Shown here in pieces: positions 18,221 to 26,882 of a DNA stretch of 64,000 nucleotides. The position numbers were made by a program, and so were the translations under genes. The notes below the pieces were generated by a model, which was not told where the DNA came from, searched no databases, and worked only from the letters and a program-made list of their open reading frames with translations. This stretch comes from DATGKR01 sp035294565 (GTDB taxonomy: Bacteria; Actinomycetota; Acidimicrobiia; Acidimicrobiales; Palsa-688), in NCBI GenBank assembly GCA_035294565.1, contig DATGKR010000128.1:1-64000 (forward strand), in the 5' to 3' direction. Position 1 is the first letter of the stretch. Every line of letters begins with the position of its first letter.

Positions 18221-18223
18221 CCT
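18218..18223 (+). promoter_or_regulatory. -10 box overlapping the wbbL stop codon
   Basis: TAGCCT starts at the wbbL TAG stop and lies 9 bases before the ATG at 18233, consistent with a separate, nearly leaderless transcript for the following gene. Confidence 0.4.
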
Positions 18224-18232
18224 GAGCCCGCT

Positions 18233-19003
18233 ATGGGCAAGGCGTCTTCGAGCAAGAAGGTGGCCCGCGCCGCTTCGATCGGCGGCGGCCGCTTCCGGCG
18301 GCGGAACACGCCGTGGGGGTACTTCGCCGTCATCTTCGTGATCATCGCCCTGGGGGTGGTGGGCACCTGGGCCAGCCGGGACAGGCGCATCGCCCAGATC
18401 AACGGGCAGGGCAACACCCCGCCGACCGTCGGCACGGTGTGGAACGAGGGGTACGCGGTCTATGTGTGCGGGCACTTCCTGCCGGCGATCAGCACCAAGT
18501 CCCCCGATCCCCAGGGCATCACCACCCGCACCCCGGGGATCATCGACATCGACCCGACCGTCAAGGCGGCGGCCGGCAAGAACGCCACGCTCGGCAAGTT
18601 CGCCAGCGCCGTCGGTATGAAGCTCAACGCCGCCGAGCTCCAGGTGCCCGGCGGCAAGCTCTACCAGGACGGGGACAAGTGCGAGGGCCAGCCAGGCCAC
18701 GTGTACGTGAAGCAGTTCGCCTACACCGGCGACCGGACCGGCCAGGTATACGACGGCGCCAAGAACCAGCTGCCCAAGACCGACCCGTCGCTCATCCACC
18801 TCCAAAACGACGCGATGGTGGTCATCGCCTTCGTCCCCCAGTCGCAGGTGTCGAAGATCCCGCCGCCCCCGAGCTACGTGATCACCAACCTGAACAACCT
18901 CTCCGCCTCCCCCACGACTACCACCACCACCCCGGTTGCGAGCACCTCGCCGCCCACCACCTCCAAGACGGCGACCTCGCCACCGACCACGGCCAAGGGA
19001 TGA
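18233..19003 (+). CDS. Membrane-anchored extracytoplasmic protein of unknown function
   Basis: 256 residues. A basic N-terminus (MGKASSSKKVARAAS, then RRRN) precedes one transmembrane helix at about 31-48 (YFAVIFVIIALGVVGTWA). The extracytoplasmic part has two cysteines (Cys79 in YVCGHF and one in DKCEGQ, which could form a disulfide) and ends in a long Thr/Ser/Pro-rich tail typical of a cell-wall-spanning stalk. I do not recognise the domain. The stop overlaps the ATG of the GDP-mannose pyrophosphorylase gene, so it is co-translated with sugar-nucleotide synthesis and may function in envelope assembly. Confidence 0.75.
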   Translation: MGKASSSKKVARAASIGGGRFRRRNTPWGYFAVIFVIIALGVVGTWASRDRRIAQINGQGNTPPTVGTVWNEGYAVYVCGHFLPAISTKSPDPQGITTRTPGIIDIDPTVKAAAGKNATLGKFASAVGMKLNAAELQVPGGKLYQDGDKCEGQPGHVYVKQFAYTGDRTGQVYDGAKNQLPKTDPSLIHLQNDAMVVIAFVPQSQVSKIPPPPSYVITNLNNLSASPTTTTTTPVASTSPPTTSKTATSPPTTAKG

Positions 19004-19956
19004 AAGCCGTCGTCCTCGTCGGCGGGGAGGGGACCCGGCTCCGCCCGCTGACGCTGACGGTCCCCAAGCAGATGCTGCCCGTCGGCGGCCGGCCGATGAT
19101 CGAACGGGTGCTCGCCTGGCTGGCCGGCCATTCGGTCACCGAGGCCGTGCTGTCCCTCGGCTACCGCCCGGACGCCTTCTCGAAGGCCTACCCCGAGGGC
19201 GAGTGCGCCGGAGTGAAGCTGGGCTACGCCGTGGAGGACTCCCCGCTCGACACCGCCGGGGCGATCCGCTTCGCCGCCTCCGAAGGCGGGGTGGACGAAA
19301 CCTTCCTCGTCGTGAACGGGGACGTGCTGACGAGCCTCGACGTGACGGCGCTGGTCGACTTTCACCGGGACAGGGGGGCGGAGGCGACCATCGCCCTCAC
19401 GCCCGTCGACGATCCGTCCCGCTACGGGGTGGTCGAGACCGACGACGACGGCCGTGTCCTGGCCTTCGTGGAAAAACCCCCGCCTGGTGAGGCGCCCACC
19501 AACCTGATCAACGCCGGCACCTACGTCCTCGAGCCGTCGGTGCTGTCGCGCATACCTCCGGGTCGACGTGTGTCGATCGAGCGGGAGACCTTCCCCGCGC
19601 TGGTCGGCGGGGGGCGGCTGTTCGCCTGGCCCTCGTCTGCACCTTGGGTGGACGCCGGCACCCCCGCCGCTTTCTTGCAGGCCAACCTCGCCTACGCCGC
19701 CGACTCGCCGCCTTCGGTCGTCCGGAGCGTGATAGGTGAAGACGTCACCGTCGAGGCGGGGGCCACGGTCGTCGAGTCGGTGGTGATGGACGGGGCGCGC
19801 ATCGGCGCCGGGGCGCGGGTGCACCGTTCGATCGTGGGTCGTCGCTCCCGGGTCGGAGCCGGCGCGCGCCTGGCGGGCCTCTCGGTCCTCGGCGAGGCCG
19901 CGGTCGTCGCCGACGGCGCCGACCTCGACGGAGCCCGCGTCCCCCCGGGACCTTGA
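19000..19956 (+). CDS. manC: Mannose-1-phosphate guanylyltransferase-like nucleotidyltransferase
   Basis: 318 residues. Nucleotidyltransferase signature VGGEGTRLRPLTLTVPKQMLP at the N-terminus, VVNGDVLT metal-binding aspartate, FVEKP, and a C-terminal hexapeptide-repeat segment (VIGEDVTVEAGATV ... SIVGRRSRVGAGARL). The pattern matches actinobacterial GDP-mannose pyrophosphorylases such as Rv3264c more than RmlA. It would make GDP-mannose, which mannosyltransferases and the rmd product further along could use. The ATG overlaps the previous stop; its own stop overlaps the next TTG. Confidence 0.84.
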   Translation: MKAVVLVGGEGTRLRPLTLTVPKQMLPVGGRPMIERVLAWLAGHSVTEAVLSLGYRPDAFSKAYPEGECAGVKLGYAVEDSPLDTAGAIRFAASEGGVDETFLVVNGDVLTSLDVTALVDFHRDRGAEATIALTPVDDPSRYGVVETDDDGRVLAFVEKPPPGEAPTNLINAGTYVLEPSVLSRIPPGRRVSIERETFPALVGGGRLFAWPSSAPWVDAGTPAAFLQANLAYAADSPPSVVRSVIGEDVTVEAGATVVESVVMDGARIGAGARVHRSIVGRRSRVGAGARLAGLSVLGEAAVVADGADLDGARVPPGP

Positions 19957-20894
19957 GGATCCTCGTCGCCGGAGGGGCCGGGTTCGTCGGCTCGGCGCTG
20001 GTCGAGCGCCTCCTGGCCGAGGGTCACCGCGTCGACGTGGTCGACGACCTGTCGTCCGGCTCGCTCGCCAACCTGGCCGGCGCCCGGCGCACCTTCCCTG
20101 GTGGCATGTCGTTCCACCAGCTGGACGTGCGCTCCCCGGACCTGGCCGAGCTCGTGTCCCGCTGCCGCCCCCAGGTGGTCTACCACCTCGCTTCCCGCCC
20201 CGGGCCGGCGGAGTCGGTCACCGACCCGATCGGCGACGCCGAATCCACCTTGCTCGCCTCCCTGCGGGTCCTCGAGGCCGCACGCCTGGCGGGCGCCGCC
20301 AAGGTTGTCTTCGCCTCCGGCTCGGCGGTCTACGGGGAGGTGGAAGACCCGCCGGCTACGGAGAGCCTGCCCCGCCGGCCTCTGTCCCCCCACGGTGCCG
20401 CGCTCGGGGCGGTCGAGGCCTACCTGCGAGCCTACCGGGAGCTCCACGGCCTGGAGCACACCGTCGCCGTGCTGGGCACCGTCTACGGTCCGGGCGACGA
20501 GAGGGGGATGGTGGGCCGCTTCGCGGCCCGCCTGGCGGCCGGCGAACCGTGCACGATCTACGGCGACGGGACCCAGACCCGTGACCTGGTCTACGTCGAC
20601 GACGTGGTCGACGCCCTCGCCCGCGCCGCCGAGCGCGGAGGGGGGTTGACGCTCAACGTCGCGACGGGCGTGGAGACGCAGGTGGCGTCCGTCTACGCGG
20701 CGCTGGCCTCGGCGATAGGGGTGGACGTCCCGCCCCTACGGGCGCCGGCGCGCCCCGGCGAGGCGCGGCGCGTGGCGCTCGACCCGTCCCGCGCGGCGAT
20801 CCACCTCGGATGGAAGCCCTGGACCAGCCTTGTCGAGGGCCTGCCGGCTGTCGCTGCCGCCGCCACGGCTCAACGGAAGAGGTCCTCGCTGTAG
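19953..20894 (+). CDS. NAD-dependent epimerase/dehydratase-like protein lacking the Tyr-x3-Lys pair
   Basis: 313-residue extended SDR with an intact NAD motif (GGAGFVGSA), a YHLAS segment, FASGSAVYGE holding the catalytic serine position, the GTVYGPGD strand, and GDGTQTRDLVYVDDVV. The place where homologues have SPYGxSK reads SPHGAALGAVEAYL: histidine replaces the catalytic tyrosine and glycine the lysine. Either the enzyme is inactive, it has a different chemistry, or it serves a structural or NAD-sensing role. The fold and frame are otherwise healthy, so this does not look like a fresh pseudogene. The gene overlaps cofE at its 3' end by 25 bases. Confidence 0.8.
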   Translation: MRILVAGGAGFVGSALVERLLAEGHRVDVVDDLSSGSLANLAGARRTFPGGMSFHQLDVRSPDLAELVSRCRPQVVYHLASRPGPAESVTDPIGDAESTLLASLRVLEAARLAGAAKVVFASGSAVYGEVEDPPATESLPRRPLSPHGAALGAVEAYLRAYRELHGLEHTVAVLGTVYGPGDERGMVGRFAARLAAGEPCTIYGDGTQTRDLVYVDDVVDALARAAERGGGLTLNVATGVETQVASVYAALASAIGVDVPPLRAPARPGEARRVALDPSRAAIHLGWKPWTSLVEGLPAVAAAATAQRKRSSL

Positions 20895-21565
20895 GGTCGC
20901 ACCACCTCTTCTCGCACCGACGACTCGCGCAGCCAGGCCGGGTCCACGCCCCTCACCACCGCGGCCGGGACGCCGCGGGCCTTGCCCATCACCAGCTCGG
21001 CGGCGGCGGCGATCTCGTCGGCTACGCACACCTCTGTGACGGAGAGCTCGCGGCCGAGGGCGTCGGACGTGCCGCGAAGGTCGACCACCGCGGCGACGCC
21101 TGCCACCCCTATCGCAACGTCGGTCACCCCCCGCCGCCAAGTACGGCCGAAAGTGTCAGAAACTATGACTCCGAGGTGGAGGCCGGTCCTCGCCCGCAGG
21201 CCGTCACGCACCCGCCGGGCCGAGCGGTCCGGATCGACGGGTAGCAGCGCCGCCCAGCCGCTCTCGACGTTCGAGAGGTCCACGCCGGCGTTGGCGCACA
21301 CGAAGCCGTGGCGGGTCTCGGTCATCACCAGGTCGCCACGCCGGCGGAGGACGCGGACCGCTTCGGACTCCACCCAGCGCTTGTGCGATCTCGGGTCGTC
21401 AGGGTCGACCGGCACCAGCCGGCCCTCCGCCTTGGACACGACCTTCTGGGTGACGACCACCACGTCTCCGGCGCGCAGCTCGGCCCGGGACGCCACCAGG
21501 GCGGCCAGGTCGTCGCCGGGGCGCACCTCGGGGAAGCCCTCGACGGGCAGGACCGTCAGGGTCAC
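20870..21565 (-). CDS. cofE: Coenzyme F420:L-glutamate ligase
   Basis: 231-residue single-domain CofE, which adds glutamates to F420-0 using GTP. Features: the N-terminal LPVEGFPEVRPGDDL, GDVVVVTQKVVSKAEGR (GTP site), TRHGFVCANAGVDLSN, SDTFGRTWRRGVTDVAIG, and GRELSVTEVCVADEIAAAAELVMGK. The C-terminal nitroreductase-like domain of mycobacterial FbiB is absent. The GTG overlaps the cofD stop (GTGA), so the genes form a two-gene operon. Longer frames would run into cofD and are rejected. Confidence 0.93.
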   Translation of the reverse strand: MTLTVLPVEGFPEVRPGDDLAALVASRAELRAGDVVVVTQKVVSKAEGRLVPVDPDDPRSHKRWVESEAVRVLRRRGDLVMTETRHGFVCANAGVDLSNVESGWAALLPVDPDRSARRVRDGLRARTGLHLGVIVSDTFGRTWRRGVTDVAIGVAGVAAVVDLRGTSDALGRELSVTEVCVADEIAAAAELVMGKARGVPAAVVRGVDPAWLRESSVREEVVRPYSEDLFR

Positions 21566-22509
21566 CGGGGCGCGGCCGCACCGGCCGCACGGAGGACCGT
21601 CCGGGCGAGGGCGGCCGCCTCGGCGGGCCCGCTCATCACGGTCGGAGCCACGACCGCCCGCACGCCGGCGGCCTCCACCCGCCCAGCCAGCTCGGCGTCG
21701 GCCTCGTCGACGACCAGCGCCGAGGCGTAGGGCGCCCACAGGCGGGCCACCCCGGCGACCGACGGCTCGTGGCCCAGCTCGGAGAGCATCCGGTCGGCGG
21801 GGCCCTTGAGCGCCCGCCCGGCGACGATGGGCGAGACGGCGACGGTCGCGTCCCGCCGGCGCCGCACGGCCTCTCCGATGCCCCCCGTGGCCAGCACCGG
21901 TCCGATGGACACGACCGGGTTCGACGGGCAGATCACCACCACGTCCGCCTCGGCTATCGCCTCGAGGACGCCGGGCGCGGCCTGAGCCGATGAGACCCCG
22001 GCGAAGCGGACCGCCTCCACCGGCACGCTGTGGCGCTGCCCCACGAAGTAGTCCTGGAACCCCACCTCGCGCCCGCCGGCGAGGGTGACCCGTGTCTCGA
22101 CCCGCTGGTCGGACATCGGCAGGATCCGCACGCTCACCCCCCAGCGGGCGGCGACCTCGAAGGCGACCTCGCTCAGGGTCGCTCCCTCGGCCAGGCGGGA
22201 GGTCCGGTAGAGGTGGGTCCCAAGGTCGCGGTCGCCCAGGTTGAACCAGGCGAGGCGGCCGCCGGAGAGGGCCCGCAGCTCGGCCATCGCCGCCCAGGTC
22301 TCCCCGGCGAGCCCCCAGCCGGTGTCGGGGTTGACCGCGCCGGCGAGGGTGTAGGTCACCGTGTCGAGGTCGGGGCTCACGTGCAGCCCGTGGAGGACGG
22401 TGTCGTCACCGGTGTTGACCACCGCGGTGACCGTCGAGGGGGGGACCACGGCCACCAGGCCGCGCAGCATCCTTGCGGCTCCCACCCCTCCGGCCAACGC
22501 CACGATCAC
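21562..22509 (-). CDS. cofD: 2-phospho-L-lactate/phosphoenolpyruvyl transferase
   Basis: 315-residue CofD/FbiA, which joins the phospholactyl or phosphoenolpyruvyl moiety to the deazaflavin FO. Seen are the N-terminal LAGGVGAARMLRGL, VNTGDDTVLHGLHVSPDLDTV, NLGDRDLGTHLYR, DYFVGQRH, ICPSNPVVSIGPVLA, and VSPIVAGRALKGPADRML. First gene of the cofD-cofE pair. The GTG at 22509 lies 6 bases from TAGCCT, consistent with leaderless expression. Presence of these genes implies F420-dependent redox chemistry; CofC and FO synthase are not in the window. Confidence 0.95.
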   Translation of the reverse strand: MIVALAGGVGAARMLRGLVAVVPPSTVTAVVNTGDDTVLHGLHVSPDLDTVTYTLAGAVNPDTGWGLAGETWAAMAELRALSGGRLAWFNLGDRDLGTHLYRTSRLAEGATLSEVAFEVAARWGVSVRILPMSDQRVETRVTLAGGREVGFQDYFVGQRHSVPVEAVRFAGVSSAQAAPGVLEAIAEADVVVICPSNPVVSIGPVLATGGIGEAVRRRRDATVAVSPIVAGRALKGPADRMLSELGHEPSVAGVARLWAPYASALVVDEADAELAGRVEAAGVRAVVAPTVMSGPAEAAALARTVLRAAGAAAPR

Positions 22510-22515
22510 GACCGG

Positions 22516-22525
22516 AGGCTATCGT
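22516..22525. promoter_or_regulatory. Overlapping divergent -10 boxes sharing one TA step
   Basis: AGGCTATCGT holds TAGCCT (complement of 22516-22521), 6 bases before the cofD GTG at 22509, and TATCGT (22520-22525), 9 bases before the glycosyltransferase GTG at 22535. The TA at 22520-22521 belongs to both hexamers, exactly as at 1217-1226. Confidence 0.55.
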
Positions 22526-22534
22526 CGCCGGTCC

Positions 22535-23644
22535 GTGCTGCGGGTGGCCCTCGATGCGACGCCTCTCCTCGGGGACCGGACCGGCGTCGGTAACGCCGTG
22601 GCGGGGACGCTGCGCGCCCTCGCCGCCCGTCGGGACCTGCACGTCGGCGCCTACGGGCTGACCCTGACCGGGTGGCGGGCCCTGCCCGCAGCCCTGCCGG
22701 CAGGCGTGCAACCCGCTTCGCTTCCCATGCCCGCCGGGCCGTTGCTCAGGCTCTGGGCGCACGTCGACATCCCCCGCGCGGAGCTGTGGACCGGCACGGT
22801 GGACGTGGTGCACGGGACCAACTTCGTCGTCCCGCCGGCCCGGCGGGCGGCGAGGCTCGTCTCCGTTTGGGACATGACGCCGGTCCGTTTCCCCCAGCTG
22901 GCGACCGCCACCTCGCGCCGCTACCCGAACCTGATCCGCCGGGCCGTTCGAGCCGGGGCCTGGGTGCACACGGGGTCGAGTTTCGTCGCCGCCGAGATAG
23001 TCGAGCACTTCGGCGTCCCCCCCGAGCGGGTCAAGGTGGTGCCGCCAGGAGTGGACCGCCCGGCGTCGCGTCAACCCAAGACGGGCGGCAGGCCCTACGT
23101 GCTCGGGTTGGGGAGGGTCGAGCCCCGCAAGGACTTCCCCGGCCTGGTGCGGGCTTTCGACGAGTTGGCAGGGTCCCATCCCGATCTCGAGCTGGTCGTC
23201 GCCGGTCCCCCCGGCTGGGACGAGGATCGCCTCGGGCAGGCGGTGAGAGCCTCGCCCTACCGGGACCGGATCCGCCGCTTGGGTTGGGTCGACGACGCGG
23301 CGTCGCTGATCGCAGGCGCCCAGGTCTTCGCCTACCCGTCCCTCTACGAGGGCTTCGGGCTCCCCCCCCTGGAGGCGATGGCCCTCGGGGTCCCCGTCGT
23401 GGCCACATCTGCCGGGGCGGTGCCCGAGGTGGTCGGCGAAGCTGCCTTGCTGGTCGCCCCCGGCGACACGGCCGCTCTCGCCGGCGCACTGGAGCGGCTG
23501 CTCTCCGACGCTGCCGCCCGGGCCGAGCTGGTGGCAGCGGGCGAGCGGCGCGCCGGGCTCTTCACGTGGGAGGCGTGCGCCGAGGGACTCGTCGACGCCT
23601 ACCGCCAGCTCGCCCGTCGAGCACCTCGTCGAAGACCGACGTGA
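22535..23644 (+). CDS. Glycosyltransferase family 4 (first)
   Basis: 369-residue GT-B enzyme. The N-terminal domain has a sugar-acceptor fold (VALDATPLLGDRTGVGN, then VVHGTNFVVPP and SVWDMTPVRFP). The C-terminal donor domain contains LGLGRVEPRKDFPGLVRAF, the nucleotide-sugar glutamate motif in YPSLYEGFGLPPLEAMALG, and a GDTAAL tail. It uses an activated sugar, possibly GDP-mannose or dTDP-rhamnose from the adjacent pathways; donor and acceptor are unknown. The GTG lies 9 bases from TATCGT. The 3' end overlaps a convergent glycosyltransferase gene by 83 bases, an unusually long convergent overlap with both frames intact. Confidence 0.88.
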   Translation: MLRVALDATPLLGDRTGVGNAVAGTLRALAARRDLHVGAYGLTLTGWRALPAALPAGVQPASLPMPAGPLLRLWAHVDIPRAELWTGTVDVVHGTNFVVPPARRAARLVSVWDMTPVRFPQLATATSRRYPNLIRRAVRAGAWVHTGSSFVAAEIVEHFGVPPERVKVVPPGVDRPASRQPKTGGRPYVLGLGRVEPRKDFPGLVRAFDELAGSHPDLELVVAGPPGWDEDRLGQAVRASPYRDRIRRLGWVDDAASLIAGAQVFAYPSLYEGFGLPPLEAMALGVPVVATSAGAVPEVVGEAALLVAPGDTAALAGALERLLSDAAARAELVAAGERRAGLFTWEACAEGLVDAYRQLARRAPRRRPT

Positions 23645-24719
23645 AGCCGTCGCTGCGGGGCTCGCGCAGAGGCCGGCGGGCCCTGCGCAGGGTGGCCGCC
23701 GACGGCCCCGGCGGCAGCAGGGCCAGCACGGCGTCGGCCAGGGCGGCCGGATCGCCGGGCTCGACGAGACGTCCGAGCGGCGTCGGGCGACGGGCAGCGT
23801 CTGCACCGAGGATCTCCAGCGGGCCGCCGGCCGCCCCGGCCACGACCGGGACCCCCGAAGCGAGCGCCTCGACGACGACCAGCCCGAACGGTTCGGGCTC
23901 GGTGGACACCTGGACGAACACGTCGAGGTCAGCCATGAGGTCAGCCACGTCCGAGCGCGGCCCGAGCCACCGCACTCCCTCCACAGCCGCGGCGCGCCTG
24001 GCGAGCCCCTCGGCGTAGTCGAGGCGGCTGGGCACCGGCGAGCCGGCGACGACCAGCTCGGCGTCGGGCCTCGCCCGGCGCACCAGGGGGAAGGCGTCGA
24101 GGAGCACCTCGAAACCCTTCCAGGTGTCGAGGCGCGCCACCGAGCCGGCCAGCGGCACGTCGTCGCCGATACCGGCGGCGGCCCGGAAGCGACCCGCCCG
24201 TTGCGGGCGGAACACGTCGGGGTCGGCTTCGTCGGTGAGCACGACCACGTTGGAGGAGTCGAGCTGTGCGGCGACGGCCGCCGAAACCGCCACTACCCTC
24301 TCGGCGAAGCGCCGGGCGAGGAAGCGTTCGACCGCCAGGGCGGCGGGGGACTGGAAGACGATCTCGCGGGCGTGCCACACGTGGGGCAGCCCCGCCAGGC
24401 GCGCCGCCGCCCAGCCGTACCAGGAGTGGAGCGAGTTGGAGTGCATCACGTCGGCACCGACGCGCCGGGCGAGCGCGGCGAGCGCTGCCACCGTCGACGG
24501 CCAGCGGGCGGCGTAGCCGGCCCAGCGCCAGGCCGGGCCCGAGGTGGTCAGGCGCGCCATGGGCACCACGTGGAGGGCGACGCCCGCCTCGGCGTACTCT
24601 GAGGCCAGCCTGGCCGGCCCGGGTAGGGCGACGTGGAGCTCCCATCCGCCGGCAGCCAGCCGGCGGGCCATCTGGATCAGCGCACGCTCCGATCCACCCC
24701 CGTCCGAGACAGGTTGCAC
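23562..24719 (-). CDS. Glycosyltransferase family 4 (second)
   Basis: About 385 residues, GT-B fold. The N-terminal QPVSDGGGSERALIQMARRLAAGGW is the classic GT4 glycine-rich acceptor loop; MHSNSLHSWYGW and WHAREIVF follow; the donor domain has VARLDTWKGFEVLLDAF, and EPEPFGLVVVEALASG carries the EX7E-like glutamates. The start is uncertain: the GTG at 24719 is the best in-frame codon before the conserved loop, and no clear Shine-Dalgarno or -10 box precedes it. The C-terminal 30 residues are Arg-rich and are encoded opposite the end of the first GT4 gene. Donor and acceptor unknown. Confidence 0.85.
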   Translation of the reverse strand: MQPVSDGGGSERALIQMARRLAAGGWELHVALPGPARLASEYAEAGVALHVVPMARLTTSGPAWRWAGYAARWPSTVAALAALARRVGADVMHSNSLHSWYGWAAARLAGLPHVWHAREIVFQSPAALAVERFLARRFAERVVAVSAAVAAQLDSSNVVVLTDEADPDVFRPQRAGRFRAAAGIGDDVPLAGSVARLDTWKGFEVLLDAFPLVRRARPDAELVVAGSPVPSRLDYAEGLARRAAAVEGVRWLGPRSDVADLMADLDVFVQVSTEPEPFGLVVVEALASGVPVVAGAAGGPLEILGADAARRPTPLGRLVEPGDPAALADAVLALLPPGPSAATLRRARRPLREPRSDGFTSVFDEVLDGRAGGRRRRVPRRTPPT

Positions 24720-24735
24720 AGAGAGGATTCGCTTT

Positions 24736-25863
24736 TTGCGAGTGGCGGTCAACGCGGAGCAGCTCCTGTACCGGTCACCGGGCGGGATCGGCCGGTACAC
24801 GGCTCAGCTCCTGACTGTAGTGCCGGCCGCCTGCGACGACGTCGAGACGGTACCTTTCACCGCCTGTCACCGGGACGGCGCGGTGGAGCGGGCGCTGGGC
24901 GCCGTCGGCGCAGTTTCGGCCGCCGTGCGCCAGCCGCTGCCGCGGCCCGTGCTCTACGAGTCGTGGGTAAGGCTGGGGCGCCCGGCGTTGAGAGGCCTGG
25001 AGGGAGTTGACGTCGTGCACGCACCGTCGGTGGCCGTCCCGCCGCGGGGAGGCGTACCTCTGGTGGTGACCGTGCATGACGCTGCGCCCGTCCTTTTTCC
25101 GGAAACATTCCCGGCGCGCGGCAGGCGGTTCCACGACCTGGGGCTCAAAGCCGCGGCCCGCCGCGCAGACGCGGTGATCGCCGTGTCGCACGCCGCCGCC
25201 GAGGAGATCGCCTCCAACACGCCGATCCCCGCCGGGCGCATCCGCGTCGTGCACAACGCAGTCGACGCCCCCAGCCTCGACGCGACGCGGGTGGAGAGGG
25301 TGCTCGGCCGACTCGGGCTCGCCGGTCGCCCCTACGTGCTGTGGGTGGGCAGCCTCGAGCCGCGAAAAGGGGTGGGCACGCTGGTTGGCGCCATGGCCGT
25401 CCTGCAGCGCCGTGGGAGGGGCGCCACGCTGGTCCTGGCCGGCTTCGAGGGGTGGCTGCGGCGGGGCCTGCTCGACGCCGCCGACGTCGAGGCGCTCGGA
25501 TCCTCCCTCGTGCAGCCGGGCAGGGTGGGGGAGGAGGAGCTGTGGTGCCTGTACCGGGGGGCGAGCGTTTTCGCGTTCCCGAGCCGACACGAGGGTTTCG
25601 GGCTTCCCGTGCTCGAAGCGATGAGCCAGGGGGCGGCGGTCGTGGCGTCGGACATCCCGGCGCTGCGCGAGGTGACCGGCGGCGCCGCCCTCCTCGCCCC
25701 GCCCGGCGACACGGCCCGATGGGCGGAGGCCATCGGCGGGCTGCTCGACGACGAGCCGTCCAGGCGGCGCCTCGGCGAGGCCGGCCGGGCGCGAAGCGCG
25801 AGCTTCGGCATCGAGCGCATGGCCGACGCGACCCGGGCCGTTTACCGCGAAGTAGCGTCGTGA
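24736..25863 (+). CDS. Glycosyltransferase family 4 (third)
   Basis: 375-residue GT-B enzyme. N-terminal RVAVNAEQLLYRSPGGIGRYTAQLL resembles mannosyltransferases that build O-antigen or lipid-linked glycans; VVTVHDAAPVLFPE and AVIAVSHAAAEEI lie in the acceptor domain; the donor domain has LWVGSLEPRKGVGTLV and PSRHEGFGLPVLEAMSQG. The TTG at 24736 is preferred because it gives the conserved RVAVNAE start; the GTG at 24742 is an alternative. It is divergent from the second GT4 gene with only 16 bases between starts. With wbbL, the window holds four GTs next to four sugar-nucleotide pathways. Confidence 0.87.
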   Translation: MRVAVNAEQLLYRSPGGIGRYTAQLLTVVPAACDDVETVPFTACHRDGAVERALGAVGAVSAAVRQPLPRPVLYESWVRLGRPALRGLEGVDVVHAPSVAVPPRGGVPLVVTVHDAAPVLFPETFPARGRRFHDLGLKAAARRADAVIAVSHAAAEEIASNTPIPAGRIRVVHNAVDAPSLDATRVERVLGRLGLAGRPYVLWVGSLEPRKGVGTLVGAMAVLQRRGRGATLVLAGFEGWLRRGLLDAADVEALGSSLVQPGRVGEEELWCLYRGASVFAFPSRHEGFGLPVLEAMSQGAAVVASDIPALREVTGGAALLAPPGDTARWAEAIGGLLDDEPSRRRLGEAGRARSASFGIERMADATRAVYREVAS

Positions 25864-25986
25864 GCCGACCCTGGAGCACCCGCCACCCGCGCAACAGGAG
25901 GGACGGACTTTCGTATGACCCCGAGCGGCGCCGCATCGAGCCCCGACCGACCCGTGGACGCCCGCTCGACAGGCGGGATCTGAGGC

Positions 25987-26880
25987 GTGCGGGTACTGGT
26001 CACGGGCAGCGGCGGCTTCGTAGGCCGATGGCTGGCGGCGCACCTCGCCGAGACGGGTGACGAGGTGGTCGGCCTCGACGCCGAGGTCGACGTGACCGAC
26101 GCTGCGGCGTTGACGGACGCTGTTGTCGCGGCCGCTCCGGAGGCGGTGTGCCACCTGGCGGCTCGGACCAGCGTCGCCGAGTCCTGGCGCTCCAGTTCGA
26201 CGACCTACCTGGTGAACACGGTGGGAACCGTCAACCTCCTAGACGCCGCCCTCGCCTGCCCGCGCCGTCCCCGGGTGCTGGTGGTCAGCTCCTCGGAGGT
26301 CTACGGCCGCGTCTCCCCAGAGGACCTTCCCCTCGGCGAGGACCGCCCGCCGGCGCCGGTCAGCCCCTACGCGGCCAGCAAAGCGGCTGCGGAGATGGCT
26401 GCCCTGCAGGCGTGGCTCGGCTCCGGCCTCGAGGTGGTGCGCGCCCGGCCCTTCAACCACACGGGACCCGGCCAGAGCAGCACGTTCGTTGTCCCCGCAC
26501 TCGCCGAGCAGGTGGCCCGCGCCGCCTCGACCGGCGCCGACCACCTGAGCGTCGGGAACCTCGAAGTGCGCCGGGACATCACCGACGTGAGGGACGTGGT
26601 GCGCGCCTACCGCCTGCTCCTGGCCGGCGGGGCACCCGGGGGGCTCTACAACGTCTGCCGGGGTCGCTCGGTGAGCATCCGCGAGGTGGCCGAACGGCTG
26701 CTCGCCCTCGCCGGCCTGGACCTGCCCCTCGTCGTGGACCCAGCCCGCGTGAGGCCGGCGGACATCCCCGAGCTCTGCGGGGATCCCACCCGCCTGCGCG
26801 CCGCCACGGGGTGGGAGCCGAGGTGGGAGCTGGAGGCCACGCTGGGCGATGTTCTCGACTACTGGCGCAAGGAGATCTGA
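25987..26880 (+). CDS. rmd: GDP-6-deoxy-D-lyxo-4-hexulose reductase-like SDR
   Basis: 297 residues. NAD(P) motif TGSGGFVGRW, HLAARTSVAESW, SSSEVYGRV, and an intact SPYAASKAAAE pair. The stretch RPFNHTGPGQ ... VGNLEVRRDITDVRDVVRAY, then YNVCRGRSVSI and a TGWEPR ending, follows RMD, which reduces GDP-4-keto-6-deoxymannose to GDP-D-rhamnose. The 4,6-dehydratase (Gmd) is not in the window, so the substrate is inferred from the family. A 22-codon ORF (25915-25983) with AGGAGGG upstream ends four bases before the GTG; it could be a leader peptide but has no other support. Confidence 0.8.
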   Translation: MRVLVTGSGGFVGRWLAAHLAETGDEVVGLDAEVDVTDAAALTDAVVAAAPEAVCHLAARTSVAESWRSSSTTYLVNTVGTVNLLDAALACPRRPRVLVVSSSEVYGRVSPEDLPLGEDRPPAPVSPYAASKAAAEMAALQAWLGSGLEVVRARPFNHTGPGQSSTFVVPALAEQVARAASTGADHLSVGNLEVRRDITDVRDVVRAYRLLLAGGAPGGLYNVCRGRSVSIREVAERLLALAGLDLPLVVDPARVRPADIPELCGDPTRLRAATGWEPRWELEATLGDVLDYWRKEI

Positions 26881-26882
26881 CC

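Noticed and set aside
25915..25983. A 22-codon ORF with AGGAGGG upstream, before rmd.
   Set aside because: Spacing to the ATG is long (12 bases), composition is not distinctive and no attenuator hairpin follows; kept only as a remark under rmd.
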